Source: UBA5266 sp002411545 (GTDB lineage: Bacteria > Bacteroidota > Bacteroidia > Bacteroidales > WCHB1-69). Taken from it: 13,462 bases of DNA. The translations under genes were made by a program, and so were the position numbers. The DNA lies in assembly GCA_028693085.1 (NCBI GenBank), contig JAQUWC010000060.1, positions 1 to 13,462 on the forward strand, given 5' to 3'. The notes under the pieces are model-generated. The model ran no database searches, was not told where the DNA came from, and saw nothing but the letters and a program-made list of their open reading frames with translations. Positions 1 through 5,792 of this stretch are shown in pieces. Within the stretch, counting starts at the first letter, position 1. The number at the start of each line of letters is the position of its first letter.

Positions 1-1
1 G

Positions 2-250
2 CCGGTCGATAAAGGCTATATTGAAAGAATGAAAGAAATAGAAGAAAAATTTATCAATGAAGAAGTATTGCCAAGCCACCCGACCGATTATAAAACCATG
101 TTAAAACCTATAAAAGCTGTTTGTGATGTTTTTTTAGAAACCATACATAATGATTATTTTAATTCATATTCAAAAGGGAATAAAAGAGAAAATGCAGAAA
201 ACAGATACTATGAATATCAAATTAAAAACAAAAAAATACCTTCAAAATAA
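2..250 (+). CDS. cas13b: C-terminal fragment of a probable Cas13b (type VI-B CRISPR effector), cut by the window start
   Basis: Only the last 82 residues are present; the reading frame is open from base 2 and ends in TAA at 248-250, so the ATG at 29 is internal and not the true start. The fragment opens with P-V-D-K-G and continues as a Lys/Glu/Asn-rich helical tail. Cas13b proteins end with a second HEPN domain whose RNxxxHN motif is followed, as I recall, by a YP-x-DKG-like segment and a short tail; the fragment fits the part just after that motif. The catalytic Arg and His themselves would lie just outside the window, and no RxxxxH is visible here. The main support is context: the stop codon is 28 bp before a CRISPR array with a type VI-B-like repeat on the same strand. 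Cas13b is a crRNA-guided RNase that cleaves target RNA and, once activated, other RNAs. The tail is longer than in the Cas13b proteins I remember. The alternative is an accessory protein such as Csx28, or an unrelated gene. Confidence 0.62.
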   Translation, partial: PVDKGYIERMKEIEEKFINEEVLPSHPTDYKTMLKPIKAVCDVFLETIHNDYFNSYSKGNKRENAENRYYEYQIKNKKIPSK

Positions 251-278
251 TAATTTGGAGAACTTTAATCAATACTAG

Positions 279-643
279 GTTGTAACTGCCCTTCGTTTGA
301 AAGGTAAAAACAACCTACAATGACGTTTATCATTTCATTTAATTGTTGTAACTGCCCTTCGTTTGAAAGGTAAAAACAACGCAAGTGCAAACATTGTTAC
401 TAAACTAATAGTTGTAACTGCCCTTCGTTTGAAAGGTAAAAACAACTTAATTTTTATTTATTGTTTTATTTTACTTGTTGTAACTGCCCTTCGTTTGAAA
501 GGTAAAAACAACAACATTTGATACATTCCATTTAGATATTTGTTGTAACTGCCCTTCGTTTGAAAGGTAAAAACAACTGTGTTTAGGTTTCTTGCAGCAC
601 GTCTGCGGTTGTAACTGCCCTTCGTTTGAAAGGTAAAAACATC
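279..643 (+). CRISPR. CRISPR array, six repeats and five spacers, type VI-B-like repeat
   Basis: Repeats of 36 bp lie at 279-314, 345-380, 411-446, 477-512, 542-577 and 608-643. The first five are identical; the last has one change, A to T at repeat position 35, so it ends CATC and not CAAC. Spacers are 315-344, 381-410, 447-476, 513-541 and 578-607, all 30 nt except the fourth (29 nt). The repeat starts GTTGTAACTGCC and ends GAAAGGTAAAAACAAC, closely matching my memory of the Prevotella buccae Cas13b repeat. Its ends pair (GTTGT with ACAAC), and an inner stem CCCTTC/GAAAGG with one C-A mismatch closes a GTTT loop. The decayed last repeat marks the leader-distal end, so transcription probably runs left to right, the same way as the effector gene. 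In type VI-B the mature crRNA carries the repeat 3' of the spacer. No cas1 or cas2 is visible. Confidence 0.95.
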
Positions 644-737
644 GTTTGTTTAATAAGATAACCGTATGAAACAATGCCATTCTTTTAATGTTGTATGGCA
701 ATCTCCTCTTGTTTCCGGGAAAACTATTTTCAGACTC

Positions 738-770
738 AGTCAGGGGGTGAATTCCAATCACCCCCTGACT
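738..770 (+). terminator. Strong hairpin downstream of the CRISPR array, possible terminator
   Basis: A perfect 13-bp inverted repeat (AGTCAGGGGGTGA, 738-750, with its complement at 758-770) encloses a 7-nt loop. A run of seven T follows at 784-790, about 13 nt after the stem. An intrinsic terminator normally has the T run directly after the stem, so this is either a poorly spaced terminator, a processing or stability hairpin at the end of the array transcript, or a palindromic mobile remnant. The rest of 644-914 holds a weak inverted repeat (TGCCAT at 675-680, ATGGCA at 695-700) and the direct repeat CTTGCGACC/CTTACGACC at 795-803 and 809-817. I see no gene in this stretch. Confidence 0.5.
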
Positions 771-914
771 AATCTGTGGGCGATTTTTTTGCGGCTTGCG
801 ACCAGCGACTTACGACCTTTCATCATTTATATCTTACAATACCCTATTTCTATATAATAAAAGGCATTTTTTTACGTAATAAAGGAACCATTTAAAGATT
901 TCAATATTGGATTG

Positions 915-3455
915 ATGCATTTAACAAAGATTTTACACCCTCTTTTCTTTTTGTTTGCCTTGCTTGCCGTTTCTCCCTTACAGGGGCAGAACAGCGGCAA
1001 GGTATATGGAAAGGTATTAGACACCAACGATATTCCCTTGCAATCGGTCCATATATATATCAAGGGCAATTCTGCTGTAGGCAGCCTGAGCAACGAAGCC
1101 GGTCGCTTTGAGCTCAGCATAGAGGCCGACAAAGAGCTGCTGTTGGTAGTCTCCTCCTTAGGCTATATTCCCCAAGAGATACCGGTAAAGGTATCGCCCG
1201 GGAAACGCCTGCAGCTTACGGTTGTTATGCTTCCTTCGAACACACAGCTGCCTGAATTCTCGGTCAGCGAACGCTATACCCCCAATACCGGCGTGGAATA
1301 CATCAATCCCAAACCGGTAGCACACCTGCCTTCCATCAACAGCAGCATAGAAGGCTTGATTAAATCGGCAGGATTAGGGGTAACCTCCCACAACGAACTC
1401 AGCTCCCAATACAACGTGAGGGGCGGCAATTACGACGAAAACCTTATCTATCTGAACGGCATAGAAGTGTATCGTCCCTTTTTAATCCGTTCCGGCCAAC
1501 AGGAAGGCTTGAGTTTTATCAATCCCGATATGGTATCGGCGGTGCGCTTTTCTTCCGGCGGCTTCGATGCTTCCTACGGTGATAAGATGTCGTCGGTATT
1601 GGATGTGAAATACAAAACCCCTATCGCCTTTGGTGGCAGTGTGTATGCCAGCCTGTTGGGAGGCGGCGCCCACCTCGAAGGAGCGTCGAAAAACCAAAAA
1701 TTCTCCTACTTGGCCGGTCTGCGCTACCATTCGAATGCTTACCTCATCCGTAAATTGCAAACCAAAGGACATTACAACCCCAATTTCACCGACCTGCAAC
1801 TCTTGCTGAATTACAAGGCCAATGCCCGCTGGAGCTTTAGGCTCTTCGGCAATTACGCCCGCAATTCCTATCATCTGATCCCCGTATCGAGCGAACAGAC
1901 TTATGGCACTATCAACAGCACCAAACGTTTGCGTGTATATTTCGACGGGCAGGAAGTCGACGCCTATCAAACCGTCTTTGCCTCCCTGCAATCCACCTTC
2001 ACCCCCGATGAAGCCAATAACTTCCGTTTCAACCTGGCTTTTTTCAATAGTACGGAGAAAGAAACTTTCGATATCGAAGGGCAGTATTTTATCAGCGAAG
2101 TCAACAACGATTTCGGCTCGGAAGAGCTGGGACAGGACATCTCGCCACGGGCCGTGGGTTCTGATTTGCACCACGGACGCAATTTCTTGCTGGCGAATCT
2201 GTTTCACGGCGAAGTACAAGCCACCCACCTGCTCAAATCAAATACCTTGACATGGGGCATCAAAGCCCAAGGCGAATTCATCGACGACCAACTCAACGAA
2301 TGGCGTCTGCACGATTCGACCTATTATACCCTACCCTTTATCCCCACCACTCCCGGTGATTCGGTAGACTTGGATAACCCTGCCCGCGATTTGCTCATCA
2401 ACGATTACTTGTATTCTGATAATTACATCCAAAGCTTTCGCCTCTCCGGCTTTGTACAGGACAGCTGGCATTTTGGCGACTCCGTCCATCGCTTTACCCT
2501 GAGCGGCGGCCTGCGTTTTTCGTATTGGACCTTTAATCGTGAGCTGATAGCAACACCCCGCCTGCGTCTAAGCTATCAACCCGACATCAAAGCCGATATA
2601 AGCTTCTATACCGCCATAGGCATGTATTATCAACCTCCTTTTTACAAAGAAATGCGCCGTCCTGACGGAAGCATTAATACCGACATCCAATCGCAAAAAT
2701 CCTATCATCTCATCCTCGGTACGGATTATCTCTTTAAAATTGCCCGCTTCCCTTTCAAACTCAGTGGCGAAGTCTACTATAAATACTTAGATGATTTAAT
2801 CACCTATACGGTCGATAACGTACGCATTATCTATTCCGGCGAAAACGACGCCGTGGGCTATGCCGTCGGTATCGACGCCAAGCTCTCGGGCGAAATCGTA
2901 CCCGGACTCGAATCCTGGCTTGCCTTCTCCCTGATGAAGAGCATGGAAGATATTAAAGGAGACTATTTTACGGTATTTCTCGACAGCAACCACCAACCCA
3001 CCTTCGATCCTGCCGCCAGGGCGTCCGATACGACCATCTACCCCGGATATATTCCCCGCCTCACCGACCAGCGTTTTACGGTTAATTTGTTTTTCCAAGA
3101 CAAAGTGCCCAAACTGCCCATGCTCAAAGCGCATATCAATCTAATCTATTCCACCCCTTTGATATATAGCATACCCGGCTATTCAAGAGGACAATTCGCC
3201 TTTCGTGGCAATGCCTATTTCCGTGCCGACCTGGGCTTGTCGTGGCAATTTATCAACGACGCCTCCTTCGCCAATCCCAACAATCCCCTGCGCGTATTCA
3301 AAGCGGCCTTCCTGAGCTTCGAAATATTTAACGTATTTAATTATTACAATACCATATCCTATACCTTTGTCAAAGATATCAGCGGCGAAACCCACCGCGT
3401 ACCTAACTACCTCACCCCGAGAATTTATAATGCTAAATTACGGGTTGAATTTTGA
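915..3455 (+). CDS. TonB-dependent outer-membrane receptor with N-terminal carboxypeptidase-regulatory-like domain
   Basis: An 846-residue protein from ATG 915; a TTG at 912 is in frame directly before it but ATG is preferred. Residues 1-25 form a signal peptide (hydrophobic LFFLFALLAVSPL core). Residues about 28-110 are a CarboxypepD_reg-like Ig-fold (GKVYGKVLDTNDIPLQSVHI), followed by a plug domain about 135-240 with the conserved NVRGGNYDENLIYLNGIEVY and FSSGGFDASYGDKMSSVLDV segments. The rest is a beta-barrel rich in alternating aromatic strands that ends in an aromatic residue (LRVEF), as outer-membrane barrels do. TonB-dependent receptors import large or scarce ligands across the outer membrane using ExbBD-TonB energy; the ligand cannot be told here. 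There is no SusD-like gene beside it, so it is not a standard glycan-uptake pair. The next gene, 175 bp downstream, is a PorV/PorQ-family protein, and the two may function together. No clear promoter was found. The G+C content looks higher than in the flanks. Confidence 0.93.
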   Translation: MHLTKILHPLFFLFALLAVSPLQGQNSGKVYGKVLDTNDIPLQSVHIYIKGNSAVGSLSNEAGRFELSIEADKELLLVVSSLGYIPQEIPVKVSPGKRLQLTVVMLPSNTQLPEFSVSERYTPNTGVEYINPKPVAHLPSINSSIEGLIKSAGLGVTSHNELSSQYNVRGGNYDENLIYLNGIEVYRPFLIRSGQQEGLSFINPDMVSAVRFSSGGFDASYGDKMSSVLDVKYKTPIAFGGSVYASLLGGGAHLEGASKNQKFSYLAGLRYHSNAYLIRKLQTKGHYNPNFTDLQLLLNYKANARWSFRLFGNYARNSYHLIPVSSEQTYGTINSTKRLRVYFDGQEVDAYQTVFASLQSTFTPDEANNFRFNLAFFNSTEKETFDIEGQYFISEVNNDFGSEELGQDISPRAVGSDLHHGRNFLLANLFHGEVQATHLLKSNTLTWGIKAQGEFIDDQLNEWRLHDSTYYTLPFIPTTPGDSVDLDNPARDLLINDYLYSDNYIQSFRLSGFVQDSWHFGDSVHRFTLSGGLRFSYWTFNRELIATPRLRLSYQPDIKADISFYTAIGMYYQPPFYKEMRRPDGSINTDIQSQKSYHLILGTDYLFKIARFPFKLSGEVYYKYLDDLITYTVDNVRIIYSGENDAVGYAVGIDAKLSGEIVPGLESWLAFSLMKSMEDIKGDYFTVFLDSNHQPTFDPAARASDTTIYPGYIPRLTDQRFTVNLFFQDKVPKLPMLKAHINLIYSTPLIYSIPGYSRGQFAFRGNAYFRADLGLSWQFINDASFANPNNPLRVFKAAFLSFEIFNVFNYYNTISYTFVKDISGETHRVPNYLTPRIYNAKLRVEF

Positions 3456-3630
3456 GGATGATGTTTGCCACCCTGAATATCCAAGAGTCCGTTTAATGTA
3501 GGGACACAAATGATTTCCTCAAATAGAATCCCAATCCATTCCATCCGTGTGAATCTCCGGGTTAAAAAAATAATATATTTCCATAAAATAAAGCTCTCCA
3601 AACTACGTTTAAGAAGAAAACAGTTTCGAT

Positions 3631-4719
3631 TTGAAAGTTAATAAATTAGCATATATCCTTTTCTTAGTACTTGGCACAAGTAGTTTGATGCTAAAGTCGC
3701 AAAGCAAATACAGCAACGAATTCTTACATTTGGGAGTAAGCGCCAAAGGATTATCGCTGGCAAACACCCAAGTAGCTATGGTTGACGATGTAAGTGCGGC
3801 CTATTGGAATCCGGCCGGCTTGGTCCATCTGAAGCAAAAATATCAATTTGCTTTGATGCATGCCGCCTATTTTGCCGGCATAGCCAATTACGATTATGCC
3901 GGTTTAGCATTTCGCTTAGACGACAAACAGAGTCTCGGTATTACGGCCATTCGTTTCGGCGTGGACGGCATCCCAAACACCACTCAACTCATCGACAATC
4001 AAGGCAATATCAACTACGACCGCATCAGTTATTTCTCTGCTGCCGATTGGGCTTTCTTGCTGTCATACGCTCGTAAACTCCCGCTGGAAGGTCTTAGCAT
4101 AGGGATGAATTTCAAGCTCATACACCGTTATATTGGCAGTTTTGCCCGCGCATGGGGCTTCGGCTTAGATGCCGGACTGCAATATCACATCGAAAAGTGG
4201 CGCATAGGCTTTATGGCCCGCGACATCACCTCTACCTTCAATGCCTGGTCCTATCACCTGAGTGATGATATGAAAGACGTATTTATAGCCACCGGCAATG
4301 AGCTGCCTGAAAATGGATTGGAGCTTACCCTACCCCGTTTATCCCTGGGTTTCGGTCGTGATTTTGAATTGGGAAAAGGATTTACGGCTATGACTACCCT
4401 CGATATAGATTGCCCTTTCGATGGAAAAAGAAATGCGCTCATATCGTCGAATGTCATCAGCCTCGACCCTCACCTCGGTATTGACTTCGCCTATAAAGAC
4501 ATCATTCACCTGCGCGCCGGTGTGGGCAATCTGCAAAAGGAAATCAACATCGACGGAAAGAAAATCACTACCTGTCAGATCAATGTTGGAGTCGGACTGA
4601 CTATCAAGAAAATGCTCACCATCGATTATGCCCTTACCGATTTAGGCGATGTGTCTGTTGCCTTATACTCTCATATCTTCTCGCTGAGCTTAGGTTTGGA
4701 TGCCTTTAAAAAACAATAA
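3631..4719 (+). CDS. PorV/PorQ-family outer-membrane beta-barrel protein (type IX secretion-associated)
   Basis: A 362-residue protein. The start is TTG at 3631: the frame is closed by TAA at 3610-3612 and there is no ATG or GTG before the signal peptide, whose core is LAYILFLVLGTSSLML (about residues 6-21). The mature N terminus has the family signature: K-Y-S-N-E-F-L-H-L-G-V-S-A-K-G-L-S-L-A-N, then VDDVSAAYWNPAGL. The remainder is a FadL-like barrel of repeated amphipathic strands. In this family PorV shuttles type IX secretion cargo to the sortase PorU, and PorQ is another outer-membrane component. This protein has neither the exact PorV nor the exact PorQ opening I remember and may be the third group sometimes called PorV2, whose role is less clear. 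It follows the TonB-dependent receptor on the same strand. It could also be a general FadL-type porin. Confidence 0.82.
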   Translation: MKVNKLAYILFLVLGTSSLMLKSQSKYSNEFLHLGVSAKGLSLANTQVAMVDDVSAAYWNPAGLVHLKQKYQFALMHAAYFAGIANYDYAGLAFRLDDKQSLGITAIRFGVDGIPNTTQLIDNQGNINYDRISYFSAADWAFLLSYARKLPLEGLSIGMNFKLIHRYIGSFARAWGFGLDAGLQYHIEKWRIGFMARDITSTFNAWSYHLSDDMKDVFIATGNELPENGLELTLPRLSLGFGRDFELGKGFTAMTTLDIDCPFDGKRNALISSNVISLDPHLGIDFAYKDIIHLRAGVGNLQKEINIDGKKITTCQINVGVGLTIKKMLTIDYALTDLGDVSVALYSHIFSLSLGLDAFKKQ

Positions 4720-4762
4720 AAATAAATAAAAAAGGTCAACCTTATTTAGGTATTAACTTATT

Positions 4763-4801
4763 TTATCTAGTTAGACAATTCATTTATCTGCTTAGACAAT
4801 T
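4763..4801. repeat. Two 18-bp direct repeats in the gap after the PorV/PorQ-family gene
   Basis: TTATCTAGTTAGACAATT at 4763-4780 recurs at 4784-4801 with two changes (AG to GC in the middle), a period of 21 bp, about two helical turns. It lies between the plus-strand barrel gene and the minus-strand transposase gene. Such spacing could place two copies of a DNA-binding site on one face of the helix, or the repeat may be a remnant of an insertion. The same gap has a weak bulged inverted repeat just after the stop codon (TAAATAA...AAGG with CCTTATTTA, about 4724-4747) that might act as a weak terminator. Confidence 0.45.
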
Positions 4802-4878
4802 TAATGAAACGATGACGATGATGATGTGGGTTGTATGAAACCATAACGTCTTTATTATTCTTAGGTGAATTAATAAAT

Positions 4879-4914
4879 ACATGTATAGGCGAAATATTTT
4901 TCATCCCTACATGT
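4879..4914. repeat. Imperfect palindrome 3' of the RAYT gene (REP-like)
   Basis: A 36-bp imperfect inverted repeat: outer arms ACATGTA (4879-4885) and TACATGT (4908-4914) pair perfectly, and inner AGGCGAAA and TTTTCATCCCT segments pair partly. Its centre resembles a decayed form of the AGGGGCGAAAAA palindrome found inside the transposase gene (5189-5216). It lies 17 bp beyond the stop codon of that gene. REP-like palindromes close to RAYT genes are the expected substrates of these enzymes; it could instead be the transcription end hairpin of the gene. Confidence 0.55.
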
Positions 4915-4931
4915 AAATTTCGTGATAACAA

Positions 4932-5507
4932 TCATTTATCTAACGTCCATTTGGCAGGATTATTAATAATATATTCCGCAATACGTACATATGATTTTTC
5001 ATTGCGAATGATATGTTCGTAATAATTACGTTGCCAAACATTATATATATCCGTATTTTGACGCATCCATGTGGTAACCCCGATTTTAAAACCCCGAACA
5101 ATGGAACCAATTGTTTTGGACGGGGATGATGGGATTATTGGTTGGGGCGATTGTTGGGGCATTTGTAGGGGCGATTGTTGGGGCATTTGTAGGGGCGAAA
5201 AATTTTTCGCCCCTACGGGAATGATATCGGATAATTCGATGATGCCGTGGATATGGTTGGGCATGATTACGTATTCATGCAATTGGGCATGTTTGAAATG
5301 TTCAGGGATTTCATTCCAACATTTCAACGCCATTTTTCCAGCATCATTCAATATCATTTTTCCGTTTTCGATATTGCCAAACATACACGTCCTGTTCTGA
5401 CAACAAATGGTTATAAAATACAATCCTGCCTGTGAATAATCATACCCTTTCAATCGAATGGAACGACGACGATGAATGTGAGGGGTGTGTTTTGGGTTCT
5501 CGTTCAT
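4932..5507 (-). CDS. RAYT: REP-associated tyrosine transposase (Y1_Tnp/IS200-like HUH endonuclease)
   Basis: A 191-residue single-domain Y1 transposase-like protein. Family features: RRRSIRLKGYDYSQAGLYFI near residues 13-32, the HUH motif in VIMPNHIHGII (His85 and His87), and WQRNYYEHIIRNE with the likely catalytic Tyr at 162 or 163. RAYTs nick single-stranded DNA at REP palindromes and are usually domesticated single-copy genes, not autonomous insertion sequences. Between the HUH motif and the C-terminal part, residues 97-129 form a Pro/Gln-rich insertion with an exact 8-residue tandem repeat (SPLQMPQQ twice), encoded by the repeat and palindrome at 5144-5216. The gene looks intact. The start is ATG at 5507; no Shine-Dalgarno is visible. 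It lies between imperfect palindromes at 4879-4914 and 5526-5565, a REPtron-like arrangement. I see no separate insertion-sequence ends or target duplication. Confidence 0.93.
   Translation of the reverse strand: MNENPKHTPHIHRRRSIRLKGYDYSQAGLYFITICCQNRTCMFGNIENGKMILNDAGKMALKCWNEIPEHFKHAQLHEYVIMPNHIHGIIELSDIIPVGAKNFSPLQMPQQSPLQMPQQSPQPIIPSSPSKTIGSIVRGFKIGVTTWMRQNTDIYNVWQRNYYEHIIRNEKSYVRIAEYIINNPAKWTLDK
5144..5191. repeat. 24-bp tandem repeat, two exact copies, inside the RAYT gene
   Basis: Copies lie at 5144-5167 and 5168-5191 and are identical. Each starts GGGGCGATTG and ends GGGGCATTTGTA on the plus strand. The length is a multiple of three, so the reading frame of the transposase is kept and an 8-residue repeat results. 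A third start of the unit (GGGGCGA) runs directly into the palindrome at 5189-5216, so the array seems to have grown from the palindrome half-site GTAGGGGCGA. Confidence 0.9.
5189..5216. repeat. 28-bp perfect palindrome within the RAYT coding sequence (REP-like element)
   Basis: GTAGGGGCGAAAAA (5189-5202) is followed without a gap by its exact complement (5203-5216), giving 14-bp arms. It codes for V-G-A-K-N-F-S-P-L-Q in the minus-strand protein, in a linker region and not in a catalytic motif. Such GTAGGGGCG-type palindromes resemble dispersed REP elements; finding one inside the gene for a REP-processing enzyme suggests either insertion of a REP into its own transposase gene or a built-in target site. 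Confidence 0.85.
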
Positions 5508-5525
5508 AGTTTATTTTTATTGTTG

Positions 5526-5565
5526 ATAGGGTTCATAGAACGGTTGTTCTGATGAATTCTCCTAT
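5526..5565. repeat. Imperfect palindrome upstream of the RAYT gene
   Basis: Nested arms pair outward: AGAAC (5537-5541) with GTTCT (5546-5550) around a GGTT loop, TTCAT (5532-5536) with ATGAA (5552-5556), and ATAGG (5526-5530) with CCTAT (5561-5565), interrupted by short unpaired bases. It lies about 20 bp before the transposase start codon, so it could be a REP-like element, an operator, or a 5'-UTR hairpin limiting expression of the transposase. The rest of 5566-5710 is A/T-rich and holds nothing else I can identify. Confidence 0.5.
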
Positions 5566-5714
5566 TTAATGTAAAAAATATTTCGTATAAATAGTATGTT
5601 GTGTTATTTTATCGACAATATTTTCCGCAAAAATACTCAAATTTTAATATCAAATCAAAAGATGACAATCCAAGAACGAAGGAATACATACCTTTTGAAT
5701 AATATGAAGAAAAG

Positions 5715-5746
5715 TTTCGGTTATGCGTTTATATTTAGTATTTTTG
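5715..5746 (+). promoter_or_regulatory. Candidate Bacteroidota-type promoter for the flippase gene
   Basis: TATTTTTG at 5739-5746 fits the Bacteroidota -7 consensus TAnnTTTG, and TTTC at 5715-5718 lies 20 nt upstream, where the -33 TTTG element is expected (three of four bases). The start of transcription would be about 5753, giving a leader of about 40 nt to the ATG at 5793, just after an AGAGAAAG purine stretch. Confidence 0.45.
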
Positions 5747-5792
5747 CAGGCATCATTTTATAGTTACATACTAACAATATTCAAAGAGAAAG

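Noticed and set aside
279..643. Type II-C (Cas9) array as an alternative
   Set aside because: Bacteroidota II-C repeats that I remember are longer and lack the GAAAGGTAAAAACAAC end; no tracrRNA-like anti-repeat was seen in the window.
471..761. Open frame on the minus strand through the CRISPR array
   Set aside because: Its protein is a repeat of the array (FYLSNEGQLQ recurring), so it is an artefact of the repeats and not a gene.
795..817. Direct repeat CTTGCGACC / CTTACGACC after the array hairpin
   Set aside because: Only 9 bp with one change and no clear role; short GCGAC-type repeats of this kind are common in Bacteroidota intergenic DNA as far as I recall.
666..857. Open frame of 63 codons after the array
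   Set aside because: It runs through the 738-770 hairpin and the T run, with no family-like sequence or start signal.
1482..2228. Long open frame of 248 codons on the minus strand
   Set aside because: It lies wholly opposite the TonB-dependent receptor, whose domains are clear; it reflects the high G+C codon pattern there.
5662..5763. Small open frame of 33 residues ending in a hydrophobic stretch (FGYAFIFSIFAGIIL)
   Set aside because: It overlaps the candidate promoter of the flippase gene and has no coding support; a small membrane peptide cannot be excluded but is not supported.
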